A stretch of DNA of 64,000 nucleotides. Origin: MPNO01 sp965200535 (lineage in GTDB: Bacteria; Pseudomonadota; Alphaproteobacteria; MPNO01). Where the stretch lies: positions 1,488,001-1,552,000 of the forward strand of contig CBDAUF010000002.1 of NCBI GenBank assembly GCA_965200535.1. Reading direction: 5' to 3'. The position numbers were made by a program, and so were the translations under genes. A model generated the notes under the pieces. It searched no databases. It was not told the DNA's origin and worked only from the letters and a program-made list of their open reading frames with translations. Positions 23,867 through 32,973 of this stretch are shown here, in pieces (positions within the stretch are counted from its first letter, which is position 1; every line of letters starts with the position of its first letter).

Positions 23867-24952
23867 ATGAACGTCACGACTCGCACCGCCGCGGTGGCCG
23901 GAAGGAAGGTGATCGATCCGGCAGACTGGACCGGCGCCGCGCTGGCTGCCCGCACCGACTGGCGCATCGAGGCGACCGCAGCCGAATCGGCCCATCTGGT
24001 GGACATGGCCCGCGCGGCTGCCGCCCGCCTCGACGGCGACCCCAACCGGCTGCTCGGGGCGGACCGCTCCGATTTCGACCTCGGCCCCTTCGCGGAGACG
24101 GTCGCCGCCATGCTGGACCTGCTGCGCGACGGCCCGGGCATCGCCCTGTACCGGGGGTTGCCCATGGACGATCTCACGCTGCTGGAGGCCGCGGTCGTGT
24201 ACTGGGCTATGGGCCTGCATATGGGCGCCGCGCAGTCCAACAATCCGGAAGGCGACATGATCGGCCATGTTCTGGACGCCGGCCGCGAATACGACCATCC
24301 GCAGCACCGCGGCTATCAGACCGCCGCGACGATGGACTACCACTGCGACCAGACCGATGCGGTAGGCCTCCTGTGCATCCACACCGCCAGGTCCGGCGGC
24401 CTGTCCAAGGTCGTCAGTTCGGTCCGGCTGTACAATGAGGTGCTGCGCCGCCGCCCCGACCTTCTGGAAGCGCTGACCCGGCCCTACTGCTGGACCAAGC
24501 ACGGCGAGATGGAGGCCGGAGAACGCCCCTGGTACGAAAGTCCGGCGTTCAACTTCCTGGACGGCAGGCTGTGCGTCGCCTTCGGACCGCAGCACATGAT
24601 GAAGGGCCACGCCCTGCCCGAAGCGCCCGACATGACGCCCGCGCAGTCGGAGGCCATCGACGTCGTTTCCGCGCTCGCCGAGGAACATCACTCGGCGATG
24701 CAGTTCGAGCGGGGCGACATCCAGTTCCTCAACAACTACACCGCGCTGCACACCAGGACCGCGTTCGAAGACTGGCCGGAGCCCGGGCGCAAGCGCGTGC
24801 TGTGGCGCCTGTGGCTGCGCATTCCGGATTTCCGCACCCCGACCCCCTATTCGGCGCAATGGGCGGACGGAGTGAGCCTCGAACGGACCCGGCAGCAGAT
24901 CCGGCTGGTATACCGGAACGAGGAAGCAGCGCCGTCGGGAAACCCGGGCTGA
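23867..24952 (+). CDS. TauD/TfdA-family Fe(II)/2-oxoglutarate-type dioxygenase
   Basis: A 361-residue clavaminate-synthase-like double-stranded beta-helix oxygenase. The iron site is His159 and Asp161 (MDYHCDQTD) with distal His295 in NNYTALHTRTAF. The 2-oxoglutarate-binding Arg is in KRVLWRLWLR. AGAGGGA precedes the ATG at 23867. It stands alone between glnA and parE, with an inverted repeat over its putative -10. Members of this branch hydroxylate or oxidatively cleave small organic acids, sulfonates, betaines or aryloxyacids. Nothing in the context fixes the substrate. Confidence 0.85.
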   Translation: MNVTTRTAAVAGRKVIDPADWTGAALAARTDWRIEATAAESAHLVDMARAAAARLDGDPNRLLGADRSDFDLGPFAETVAAMLDLLRDGPGIALYRGLPMDDLTLLEAAVVYWAMGLHMGAAQSNNPEGDMIGHVLDAGREYDHPQHRGYQTAATMDYHCDQTDAVGLLCIHTARSGGLSKVVSSVRLYNEVLRRRPDLLEALTRPYCWTKHGEMEAGERPWYESPAFNFLDGRLCVAFGPQHMMKGHALPEAPDMTPAQSEAIDVVSALAEEHHSAMQFERGDIQFLNNYTALHTRTAFEDWPEPGRKRVLWRLWLRIPDFRTPTPYSAQWADGVSLERTRQQIRLVYRNEEAAPSGNPG

Positions 24953-25129
24953 ACCCGACCCTGCCCCAGTCGGGGCCGCGTCTCCGCACGCGCGATCCGG
25001 CGCGGATTTCCGGTTCCGCTGAATCTCGCCCCGCACACGGCCCGATACCGGGTCTTGTTATTGCTGCAGGCGCGGGTACCATATGCTGGGTCCCGCACCG
25101 GGCCTGCCGATCTCCAGTGTAACGATCCG

Positions 25130-27103
25130 ATGCCGCGCTCCGCCGCCAAACCGCCCGCCGCCCAGCGTTACTCGGCCGACGATATCGAGGTCCTGGAGGG
25201 CCTGGAGCCGGTGCGCCGCCGGCCGGGCATGTATATCGGCGGCACCGACGAGGCGGCGCTGCATCATCTCGCCGCCGAGGTGCTGGACAACGCGATGGAC
25301 GAGGTGGTCGCCGGGCACGCCACCTGGATCGAGGTCGCGCTGGAAGCGGACGGTTCGGCCGCGGTGCGCGACAACGGCCGCGGCATCCCGGTCGAGCCGC
25401 ACCCGAGATTCCCCGGCAAATCGGCGCTCGAGGTGGTGATGACGACGCTGCACGCCGGCGGCAAATTCGGCGGAGAGGCGTACAAGACGTCGGGCGGCTT
25501 GCACGGCGTCGGCATCTCGGTGGTCAACGCGCTGAGCGACCGGATGACCGTCGAGGTGGTGCGCGGACGAACGCTCTGGGCGCAGGCCTATTGCCGGGGC
25601 GAGGCCGAAGGGCCGGTGAGCGATGAGGGTGCGGCCCGGAACCGCCGCGGCACGTCGGTCAGGTTCCACCCCGACCCTCTCATTTTCGGCGAGGCGGCGG
25701 CGCTCCGCGCGGAAAAGCTGTACGCCCTCGCCCGCTCCAAGGCGTATCTGTTGAAAGGGGTCGAGATCCGCTGGCAGTGCGCGGCAGAACTCCGCCGGAC
25801 CTGTCCCGATATACCGGCGAACGAAGTCCTGTGCTTTCCGGGCGGGCTCGTCGATGACCTCGAGAGCGCGCTCGCCGGAACGCCGCTGACCGGCGCCCGC
25901 CCGTTCGCCGGCGAGGCTGCCCTCAACGGCGACGGCCGCGTCGAATGGGCCATCGCGTGGCCGGAGGACGGGCCGCGCCAGTTCCGGTCCTATTGCAACA
26001 CCGTGCCGACCGCACAGGGTGGAACGCACGAGGCCGGGTTCCGCGCCGCGCTGATGCGCGGACTGCGGGCCTACGGCGAGATGGTCGGCAACCGGCGCGC
26101 CGCCCAGATCGCCGGCGAGGACATGCTTGGCGGCGCCTGGGGGCTGCTCTCGGTCTTTATCCGCGACCCCGTCTTCCAGGGCCAGACCAAGGAGCGGCTG
26201 TCCACCGCGTCGGCCGCGCGGCAGGTCGATGCCGCGGTCAAGGATCATTTCGACCACTTCCTGACCGGCGATCCGGCGAATGCCGATGCCCTGCTCGACC
26301 GTATCGTCGAGCGCGCAGAGGAGCGGCTCCGGCGCAAACAGGACCGGGCGTTCGCGCGCAAGGCCCCGACCCGGCGGGTGCGCCTGCCGGGCAAGCTCAC
26401 CGATTGCAGCCGCGCCTCTGCAGAGGGTACGGAAATCTTCCTGGTCGAGGGCGATTCGGCCGGCGGGTCGGCCAAGCAGGCGCGCGACCGCGAAACCCAG
26501 GCGATCCTCCCGCTGCGCGGCAAGATTCTCAACGTGGCCAGCGCCTCGCTCGAAAAGCTGCGCCAGAACCAGGACCTCGCCGACCTGGCCCAGGCGCTCG
26601 GCTGCGGCCGGGGGGACGACTACGACGACGCGAAGCTGCGCTATGAACGGGTCATCATCATGACCGACGCAGACGTCGACGGCGCGCACATCGCCTCTCT
26701 CCTGATGACCTTCTTTTTCCGCGAGATGCCGCAACTGATCGCCAACGGCCATCTCCATCTCGCCGTGCCGCCGCTCTACCGGGTAAGCCAGGGCGGGCAG
26801 ACGCTGTACGCCCGCGACGACGGACACCGCGACCGGTTGATCGCCCAGCACTTCCAGGGCCGCGGGAAAATCGAGGTAAGCCGCTTCAAGGGGCTGGGCG
26901 AGATGCCGTCGGGCCAGCTTCGCGAAACCACGATGGACCCGGCGCGGCGCAGCCTCTACCGGGTCGGCATCGCCAACGGCGACGCCGAAGACGGGGCGAC
27001 AGAGACGGCGGCGCTCGTCGAGCAGCTCATGGGGCGGAAGCCGGAACTCCGTCTCGCCTTCATCCGCAAACGGGCGAACGCCGCCGGAGAACTGGATATC
27101 TGA
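25130..27103 (+). CDS. parE: DNA topoisomerase IV subunit B
   Basis: A 657-residue ATPase subunit that decatenates daughter chromosomes with ParC. GHKL ATPase motifs: LDNAMDEVVAGH, DNGRGIPVE and HAGGKFGGEAYKTSGGLHGVG. The TOPRIM domain carries EGDSAGGSAKQ and IIMTDADVDGAHI, and the C-terminus has the RFKGLGEM motif. The length, shorter than GyrB and with no insert before TOPRIM, and the phrase PRFPGKSALEVVMTTLHAGG identify ParE rather than GyrB. The ATG at 25130 is preferred; an earlier in-frame TTG at 25055 would add residues unlike the family. A small hairpin follows the stop. Confidence 0.95.
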   Translation: MPRSAAKPPAAQRYSADDIEVLEGLEPVRRRPGMYIGGTDEAALHHLAAEVLDNAMDEVVAGHATWIEVALEADGSAAVRDNGRGIPVEPHPRFPGKSALEVVMTTLHAGGKFGGEAYKTSGGLHGVGISVVNALSDRMTVEVVRGRTLWAQAYCRGEAEGPVSDEGAARNRRGTSVRFHPDPLIFGEAAALRAEKLYALARSKAYLLKGVEIRWQCAAELRRTCPDIPANEVLCFPGGLVDDLESALAGTPLTGARPFAGEAALNGDGRVEWAIAWPEDGPRQFRSYCNTVPTAQGGTHEAGFRAALMRGLRAYGEMVGNRRAAQIAGEDMLGGAWGLLSVFIRDPVFQGQTKERLSTASAARQVDAAVKDHFDHFLTGDPANADALLDRIVERAEERLRRKQDRAFARKAPTRRVRLPGKLTDCSRASAEGTEIFLVEGDSAGGSAKQARDRETQAILPLRGKILNVASASLEKLRQNQDLADLAQALGCGRGDDYDDAKLRYERVIIMTDADVDGAHIASLLMTFFFREMPQLIANGHLHLAVPPLYRVSQGGQTLYARDDGHRDRLIAQHFQGRGKIEVSRFKGLGEMPSGQLRETTMDPARRSLYRVGIANGDAEDGATETAALVEQLMGRKPELRLAFIRKRANAAGELDI

Positions 27104-27109
27104 GAGCCG

Positions 27110-27127
27110 CCCGCTTTCCGAAGCGGG
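27110..27127 (+). terminator. Short hairpin after parE
   Basis: CCCGCTT (27110-27116) pairs with AAGCGGG (27121-27127) around a TCCG tetraloop, seven bases after the parE stop. No T-run follows, so termination strength is doubtful. Confidence 0.35.
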
Positions 27128-27203
27128 GACAGGGCCGGAAAATTCCGCTATCCTTCACGCGTCTGCATCGACCGTGGAATGAGCCAGGAAGGGAGTTCCC
27201 GCC

Positions 27204-28265
27204 GTGCTGCAGGAATCCATACAGCCCGCCATACCCGAGGCATGGTACATCGCCGGCTGGTCCGGCGAATTCGGCGAAACCCCGGTCGCGCGCCGGCTGC
27301 TCGGGATCGATACCGTCCTTTTCCGCGACAGGTCGGGGCGCGCGGCGGTGCTCGAGGACAGGTGCTGCCACCGCGGGGCGCCCCTGAGCATGGGCTCGGT
27401 CGTCGATGCGGGGATCCAGTGCGGCTATCACGGCATGATCTTCGACCGCGAGGGCTCATGCAGCGGAAACCCGGGCGAGGAAGAGGACCGCAGCCTCTAC
27501 CGCGTACGCGCGTTTCCGGCGGTCGAACGGCAGGGTTTCGTCTGGGTGTGGATGGGCGACCCGGCCCAGGCCGACCCGCGGCTCATAATCGACTTCCCCT
27601 ATCACGACGAGCCGCAGCAATGGCCGTTCAAGTTCGGCTATTACCGGTTCGAAGCCAACTTCATGCTGCTCATGGACAACCTGATGGACCTCACGCATCT
27701 GGGCTACGTCCACGGCTCGACCATCGGCGGCTTCCCGGATTCCCACGTCCGCGCCAGCATCCGGACCACGGCCACCGACACCGGCGTCTGTTTCATCAGA
27801 TGGATGCTGGAGTCGCCGCCACCGCCCTCGTTCGTGCAGGCTGCCGGGTTCGAGGGCAATGTCGACCGTTGGTCCGACTTCGAATATGTGGCCCCCTCGT
27901 CGGTGCTGCAGTGGGGCGGTGCGCTCGATGTCGGACGGGGCGCGACGGAAAATCGGAATCAGGAGGGCGGGCTGTCGCTTCGACTGTTCCATCACGCGAC
28001 GCCGGAAACCGATACCAGTTGCCATTATTTCTGGTCTGCCGCCGGCCGCGGCTACCCGGTGGACTCGCCGGCAGGCAAGCGGCTCCACGCGGACTTCGCC
28101 GCCGCCTTCCTCGAGGACAAGGCGATGCTCGAGGCCCAGCAGGCGGTCCTCCTGCGCGACCCGGACCGCAGCCTCCATTACCGCAAGCATGACGAGGCGG
28201 TTGCGCTGGCCCGCCGCGCCCTCGACCGGTTGCGCGCCGGCGGGGCGAAATTGGCGGCCGAGTAG
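27204..28265 (+). CDS. Rieske non-heme iron oxygenase alpha subunit (VanA-like)
   Basis: A 353-residue ring-hydroxylating/demethylating oxygenase. The Rieske 2Fe-2S ligands are C54-x-H56 (RCCHRG) and C73-x2-H76 (CGYHG). The catalytic mononuclear iron site is Asp162-x2-His165-x4-His170 (MDLTHLGYVHG). Size and architecture match vanillate O-demethylase and related two-component monooxygenases, which need a separate ferredoxin-reductase. A ferredoxin-reductase gene lies 2.9 kb downstream (31193), but is coupled to a different oxygenase. Start is a GTG at 27204, seven bases after GGAAGGGAG. The gene is monocistronic between parE and rhlE; the substrate is unknown. Confidence 0.87.
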   Translation: MLQESIQPAIPEAWYIAGWSGEFGETPVARRLLGIDTVLFRDRSGRAAVLEDRCCHRGAPLSMGSVVDAGIQCGYHGMIFDREGSCSGNPGEEEDRSLYRVRAFPAVERQGFVWVWMGDPAQADPRLIIDFPYHDEPQQWPFKFGYYRFEANFMLLMDNLMDLTHLGYVHGSTIGGFPDSHVRASIRTTATDTGVCFIRWMLESPPPPSFVQAAGFEGNVDRWSDFEYVAPSSVLQWGGALDVGRGATENRNQEGGLSLRLFHHATPETDTSCHYFWSAAGRGYPVDSPAGKRLHADFAAAFLEDKAMLEAQQAVLLRDPDRSLHYRKHDEAVALARRALDRLRAGGAKLAAE

Positions 28266-28398
28266 CCTCGGGGCCGGCCTGCTCGAACACCGCTCGCGAA
28301 TCCCCTGCTCCCGGACCGATTGACAAAGGCGCGCGGAACCCCCAAATGAAGGGCGCGGCCGGGAGCCGCGAAAACGTATCCATAATTGTTGAGTATCA

Positions 28399-29796
28399 AT
28401 GAGTTTTGACGATCTCGGGCTCGGGCCCGATGTACTCCGGGCGGTTGCGGACGCAGGTTACGTAACGCCCACGCCGATTCAGGAGCAATCGATCCCCGCG
28501 GCGCTCACCGGGCGCGACATCCTGGGCTGCGCCCAGACGGGGACCGGGAAGACCGCCTCGTTCGTCCTGCCGATGATCGAGATTCTGTCCGCCGGGCGGG
28601 CGCGGGCGCGCATGCCGCGGTCGCTGATCCTGACGCCGACGCGCGAACTGGCGATGCAGATCTCGGAAAACTTCGACCAGTACGGCAAGTTCCACAAGCT
28701 GACCCAGGCGCTGCTGATCGGCGGCGTCTCGATGGATGAGCAGTCGAAGAAGCTTGGCCGCGGCGTCGATGTGCTGATCGCTACACCGGGCCGGCTGATC
28801 GATCATTTCGAGAGCGGCCGCATCCTGTTGAGCGATATCAAGGTGCTGGTGATCGACGAAGCCGACAGGATGCTCGACATGGGGTTCATCCCCGATGTCG
28901 AGAAGATCGTCGGCCGGCTGCCGAAGATCCGCCAGACGCTCTTCTTCTCCGCCACCATGCCGCCGGAAATCCGCCGCCTGGCGGACGCCTTCCTGATGAA
29001 CCCGAAGGAGATCCAGGTGACGCCGCCGGCGAGCCCGGCGGAGACCGTGATCCAGCACCTCGCCGTGGTCGCTGCGGACGACAAGCGGGAAGCGCTGCGC
29101 CGCATCATCCGCAGCGAGGAGGTGCAGAACGCGCTGGTCTTCTGCAACCGCAAGCGCGATGTCGATATCCTGTACCGCTCGCTGAAGAAGCACGGTTTTG
29201 CGGTCGCGGCGCTGCACGGCGATATGGCGCAGCCGGCCCGGCTGCAGACGCTCGATGCATTCCGCAACAACGAGATACCCATTCTCGTTGCCAGCGACGT
29301 GGCCGCGCGCGGGCTCGACGTCATCGGGCTTTCCCACGTCTTCAACTTCGACGTTCCCTACAACCCCGAGGACTATGTCCACCGGATCGGCCGTACCGGA
29401 CGGGCCGGGAAGGAGGGGCGGTCATTCACCATCGCAGCCCCGGAAGATGCCGAGATGGTCGCCGCCATCGTCAGGCTGATCGGCCGCGATATCCCTGCGT
29501 TCGCGGTCGAGGGGCTCGACGGCGGCGAGTTCGGCGAACCGGCGCCCAGGCGGAGCCGCAGACGCCGGCCGGCCAACGGCGAGGCGAAAGCGGCCAAGCC
29601 CAAGGCCGCCAAGACGAAGGCGGTGCAGTCCGATGCCGCGCCCGCCGCCGAACAGGGATCTGCACCGCCCCGCCGGACGCGGCGCAAACCGGACGGCGGG
29701 AAGGAGAAAGCGCCGCCGCCCGAAACGGTGGTCGGCATGGGGAACCATGTCCCCGCCTTCCTGCTGCAGCCCGCACGGGCCGAACGGGCAGGCTGA
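28399..29796 (+). CDS. rhlE: DEAD-box ATP-dependent RNA helicase, RhlE type
   Basis: A 465-residue RNA helicase used in RNA remodelling and ribosome assembly. Helicase core: Q motif near TPTPIQEQ (23-30), Walker A AQTGTGKT (45-52), DEAD box in VIDEADRMLDMGF, SAT in FFSATMP, and motif VI HRIGRTGRAG. The tail after about residue 375 is a Lys/Arg/Pro/Ala-rich extension of the kind that anchors RhlE proteins to RNA. An A/T-rich leader (28373-28398) precedes the ATG. The stop shares TGATG with the start of the small RAM-domain gene, so the two are translated together. Confidence 0.93.
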   Translation: MSFDDLGLGPDVLRAVADAGYVTPTPIQEQSIPAALTGRDILGCAQTGTGKTASFVLPMIEILSAGRARARMPRSLILTPTRELAMQISENFDQYGKFHKLTQALLIGGVSMDEQSKKLGRGVDVLIATPGRLIDHFESGRILLSDIKVLVIDEADRMLDMGFIPDVEKIVGRLPKIRQTLFFSATMPPEIRRLADAFLMNPKEIQVTPPASPAETVIQHLAVVAADDKREALRRIIRSEEVQNALVFCNRKRDVDILYRSLKKHGFAVAALHGDMAQPARLQTLDAFRNNEIPILVASDVAARGLDVIGLSHVFNFDVPYNPEDYVHRIGRTGRAGKEGRSFTIAAPEDAEMVAAIVRLIGRDIPAFAVEGLDGGEFGEPAPRRSRRRRPANGEAKAAKPKAAKTKAVQSDAAPAAEQGSAPPRRTRRKPDGGKEKAPPPETVVGMGNHVPAFLLQPARAERAG

Positions 29797-30038
29797 TGCA
29801 GACCATCTTCGTCATGGTCAAATGCGAATTGGGCAAGGCCTACGAAGTCGCGGCCGATGCGGTCGAGAAGATCGAACAGGCCTCGGAAATCCACTCCATC
29901 TCGGGCCAGTTCGACCTGCTGATGAAGTTTTACCTCGCCGACGACCAGGACATCGGCCACTTCGTCACGGAAAAGGTGCAGCTCCTGCCCGGGGTGAAGG
30001 ACACCTTCACCCTCATCACCTTCAAGGCCTTCAGCTGA
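29796..30038 (+). CDS. Stand-alone RAM (Lrp/AsnC ligand-binding) domain protein
   Basis: An 80-residue protein consisting of just the alpha/beta ligand-binding and oligomerisation domain of Lrp/AsnC regulators (MQTIFVMVKCELGKAYEV to the C-terminal TLITFKAFS), with no DNA-binding helix-turn-helix. Such single-domain proteins bind amino acids and form decamers; their job in bacteria is mostly unknown. It is coupled to rhlE through a TGATG overlap, which is odd for a metabolic sensor. It ends 27 bases before the convergent FAH-family gene. Confidence 0.85.
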   Translation: MQTIFVMVKCELGKAYEVAADAVEKIEQASEIHSISGQFDLLMKFYLADDQDIGHFVTEKVQLLPGVKDTFTLITFKAFS

Positions 30039-30065
30039 TCGGCCCGTCGGCGGCCGGCGCAGCGG

Positions 30066-31070
30066 TCAGTCGGCGTCCTCGAGCAGCCGGTTGGTCATCC
30101 GGCCCAGCCCCTCGACCTCGGTCTCCATCACGTCGCCTGCGTTGAGGAAAGTGCCGGTGCCCATGCCGACACCGCCGCAGGTGCCGCAGACGAAGATGTC
30201 GCCGACCTCGACAGCGAGGATATTCGACGCGAACTCGATCTGCTCCTCGGGTGTGTAGATGAATTGGGAGGTGTTGCCGTTCTGCTTGATCTCGCCGTTG
30301 ACCTCGAGGCGGATGAACAGGTTCATGTGATCCTCGACGAAGGCCTTCGGCACCAGTACCGGCCCCATCGGAGCAAAGTTGTTGTGGCTTTTGCCGCCGA
30401 ACCAGTCGCTGCGGAGCGCCGGACGATCCTGGCGCATGTTGAGGTCGCGGCAGGAGACATCGTTGGTCGTCATGAAACCGGCCACATGATCGAGCGCGCT
30501 CTCGGCGGCGATCCGCTTGCCGCGCTTCCAGATCGCACAGGCGATCTCGGCCTCCCAATCGATCCGCTCCATGCCGCGCGGAATGGCGATGTCGTCGTTG
30601 GCGCCGGCCAGCGCGCTTGACGCCTTGAGGAACAGGTAGGGCATCGAGGTCGAACGGTCGCCGGTGAACCGCCGTACGCCTTCCGGCGTATTGCCGGCGC
30701 GGATCATCTCGTCCACATGTTCCTGGAAGTTCTGCGCCGCGTTCAGGATCTTGCCCGGGCGGAGCACCGGCGGCAGCACGCGGAGCCCGTCGACGGCCGC
30801 CGAGACGCCGGCGAAGCGATCGCTGTCGGCGCCTTCCTGTTCGATGAAGGCCACCATTTCCTGCAGAACCGGGAAGTTGCGGTCCCAGCCCTCGAGCATG
30901 TCCTGGATGTTTCCGGCCGCGGTCAGCGGCCCGGCTGCACCGCGCGGGTTCTCCCGGTAGGCGGGATAGACGCCGGAGACCGAAAACGCCCTGTCGTCGA
31001 GGACGATGGCCGCAAACGGCCCCGCGAATCCGCTGGAAAAGGTTGCGAGCGAGAAACGGGTTCCGTTCAT
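30066..31070 (-). CDS. Fumarylacetoacetate hydrolase (FAH) family protein
   Basis: A 334-residue FAH-fold hydrolase or decarboxylase acting on beta-diketone-type aromatic breakdown products. The metal-binding acidic cluster includes the IDWEAEIACAI segment and a downstream Asp in TNDVSCRD. NFQEHVDEM near residue 115 carries the His-Glu pair typical of the catalytic lid. The length, with an N-terminal domain of about 110 residues, is like 2-keto-4-pentenoate hydratase/FAHD-type enzymes. ATG at 31070. It is divergent from the reductase/diiron-oxygenase pair beginning at 31193 and may share a control region with it, which would suit a downstream step of the same degradation route. The substrate is unknown. 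Confidence 0.85.
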   Translation of the reverse strand: MNGTRFSLATFSSGFAGPFAAIVLDDRAFSVSGVYPAYRENPRGAAGPLTAAGNIQDMLEGWDRNFPVLQEMVAFIEQEGADSDRFAGVSAAVDGLRVLPPVLRPGKILNAAQNFQEHVDEMIRAGNTPEGVRRFTGDRSTSMPYLFLKASSALAGANDDIAIPRGMERIDWEAEIACAIWKRGKRIAAESALDHVAGFMTTNDVSCRDLNMRQDRPALRSDWFGGKSHNNFAPMGPVLVPKAFVEDHMNLFIRLEVNGEIKQNGNTSQFIYTPEEQIEFASNILAVEVGDIFVCGTCGGVGMGTGTFLNAGDVMETEVEGLGRMTNRLLEDAD

Positions 31071-31192
31071 GGCTGTGCCTCGACCGTGGATATGCCCTGC
31101 CCCTTGTACCGCCCCGGGCGGGGCGCGGCAAACGCAGCCCGCGGTTCGCCCGCCCTGTGGACAAACGGCGCGGCGCAGCCGATACAGGGCCC

Positions 31193-32233
31193 ATGAGCCA
31201 CCGCGTCGACGTGAACCGGCCTGGCGGCGGGCGGTGGGCGGAGCTTTCCGTCCCGCCCGGGCGCACGATCCTCGGCGCCGCCCTGGACCGGGGGGTCGAA
31301 TACCCGCATGGCTGCCGGTCGGGCAATTGCGGCGGCTGCAAGTCGCATTTGATCTCCGGCGAAGTCGAGATGGCGCCGTGGTCGCCCTTCGCATTGGGCG
31401 AGGAAGAACGCGCGCGCGGGCTGATCCTCGCCTGCCGGGCGGTTCCCTGGTCGGACTGTATCGTGGAGCCCGTGGACGACGAGGAGACGGCGGTGTACGC
31501 GAGCCGGCTGCTCAACTGCCGGGTCGCGGGGATCCGGGCGGCAACGCACGACATTCGCATCCTGTCGCTCGATATCGAGAGCGGCGGTCCGTTCGACTTC
31601 GCCGCCGGACAGTACGCCGCGCTTTCCTTCGACGGCCTGCCCCCGCGCGATTTCTCGATGGCGTCGCCGCCCGGCGCCGATCCGCTGGAATTCCACATCC
31701 GCCTCGTTCGCGACGGGCTGGTGACGCGGCATGTCATGGACGTGCTTCGGGTCGGCGATCCGGTGGCCGTGCGGGGACCGGCGGGAACCGCGCATTACCG
31801 CAAAACCCATCGGGGGCCGATCCTGCTGGCCGCCGGCGGTTCCGGCCTCGCCCCCATGGCATCGATTGCCGCGCACGCGCTCGCCGGCGGAGCGCAGCAG
31901 GACATGTTCCTCTATTTCGGCGCCCGGTCGGAGCGCGATGTCTATATGGAGGACCGCTTCGCGGCTCTCGCTGCGCGCCATGCCAATCTTCGTTTCACCG
32001 TCGTCCTGTCGGAGCCGGACGGGCCGACGGCAAGGCGCACCGGCCTTCTTGCCGATGCGCTCGCGTCGGATTTTCGCACTTTCGAGGGATTCAAGGCCTA
32101 TCTTGCGGGGCCGCCGGCGATGGTGGAAACCTGCGTCGAACGCCTCGCCGCTCTCGGCCTGGCGCGCAAGGACTGCCATGCGGATGCGTTCTATACTGAG
32201 GCCGAAAAGGCTTGTGCGGCAGGGGCAGGATGA
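31193..32233 (+). CDS. PaaE/BoxA-like NAD(P)H:ferredoxin oxidoreductase (2Fe-2S, FAD)
   Basis: A 346-residue electron-transfer protein for an oxygenase. An N-terminal plant-type 2Fe-2S domain has ligands C41-x4-C46-x2-C49 and C81. It is followed by an FAD domain (PRDFSMASPP, near residues 160-169, holds the flavin-binding RxFS pattern) and an NAD(P)-binding domain (ILLAAGGSGLAPMASI and later AYLAGPPAMVE). The ferredoxin-first order is that of methane/phenol hydroxylase reductases and CDP-glucoseen reductase-like proteins, and differs from PaaE, where the ferredoxin is C-terminal. Its TGA overlaps the ATG of the diiron protein (ATGA), so it is the likely electron donor for it. Confidence 0.88.
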   Translation: MSHRVDVNRPGGGRWAELSVPPGRTILGAALDRGVEYPHGCRSGNCGGCKSHLISGEVEMAPWSPFALGEEERARGLILACRAVPWSDCIVEPVDDEETAVYASRLLNCRVAGIRAATHDIRILSLDIESGGPFDFAAGQYAALSFDGLPPRDFSMASPPGADPLEFHIRLVRDGLVTRHVMDVLRVGDPVAVRGPAGTAHYRKTHRGPILLAAGGSGLAPMASIAAHALAGGAQQDMFLYFGARSERDVYMEDRFAALAARHANLRFTVVLSEPDGPTARRTGLLADALASDFRTFEGFKAYLAGPPAMVETCVERLAALGLARKDCHADAFYTEAEKACAAGAG

Positions 32234-32964
32234 GCGATTTTCCCCAGATCGAGAGCGTCGAAGCGTATCGGGGCGCGCCGGAGGAATATCGCGCGTGCTG
32301 CCGCAAGATCGTGATCAGCCACGCGATCAACGAACTCTACGGCTCGCGGGTGTTCGACGAACCGGCGATCGCGCTGGCGCCCACGCCGTACGCCAAGTGG
32401 TTGACCTGCCGGATCGTGATGGAGGAGTACGGCCACCATTACCGCTTCTTCGAACTCGGCCGCGAGATGGGGATCCCGGAAGACCTCATGCTGCCCGAGA
32501 AGACGGAGAAAAGCCCGCTGTCGATCATGGAATTCGACATGAAGACCTGGGAGGAGTTCTGCGTCATCAAGATGCTAGGCGATCTCGCCGAAATTCTCCA
32601 GGTCGAGGACCTCGCCCAGTGCTCGTTCCACCCGGTGCGCCGGCTCGCGCGCATGACCATGCCGGAGGAGCATTTCCATGCCGAGTTCGGCGAGAACTTC
32701 TGCGCCGACATCTGCGAGACGGGAGACGGGAAGGCGCTGATCCAGGAGCACATCGACCGTGTTTTCCCGATGATCCCGCCGTTCTTCGGCCGGTCGGGCT
32801 CGCGCAACAACGCGCTCTATCGGAAATGGGGCATCAAGTCGCGCACCAACGAGGCAGTCCGCGAGGACTATGTGCGCCGAGCCCGCGACGTGGTGGAAGG
32901 GAAACTCGGGCTCGTCCTGCCGCCGTTCGACCCCGGGGATCCCGCCTTCGCCTCCGTCAACTGA
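32230..32964 (+). CDS. PaaA/PaaC-like ferritin-fold diiron protein (putative CoA-ester or aromatic oxygenase)
   Basis: A 244-residue all-helical protein of the phenylacetate-CoA epoxidase (PaaA/PaaC, PF05138) family. Candidate diiron ligands are in place for an active PaaA-like subunit: Glu35, the E65-x3-H69 pair in MEEYGHH, an acidic helix near Glu121/Glu126, and E147-x2-H150 in PEEHFHAEF. The canonical system needs PaaABCDE, yet here only this protein and the coupled reductase are present, so it may be a minimal two-component oxygenase. The ATG overlaps the reductase stop codon. It is convergent with the enoyl-CoA hydratase gene, which would suit CoA-thioester chemistry. Confidence 0.8.
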   Translation: MSDFPQIESVEAYRGAPEEYRACCRKIVISHAINELYGSRVFDEPAIALAPTPYAKWLTCRIVMEEYGHHYRFFELGREMGIPEDLMLPEKTEKSPLSIMEFDMKTWEEFCVIKMLGDLAEILQVEDLAQCSFHPVRRLARMTMPEEHFHAEFGENFCADICETGDGKALIQEHIDRVFPMIPPFFGRSGSRNNALYRKWGIKSRTNEAVREDYVRRARDVVEGKLGLVLPPFDPGDPAFASVN

Positions 32965-32973
32965 CGGCGATAA

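Noticed and set aside
31153..31162. DnaA-box-like TGTGGACAA and a possible replication origin
   Set aside because: A single degenerate box with no AT-rich unwinding region or neighbouring boxes; no origin genes are in the window.
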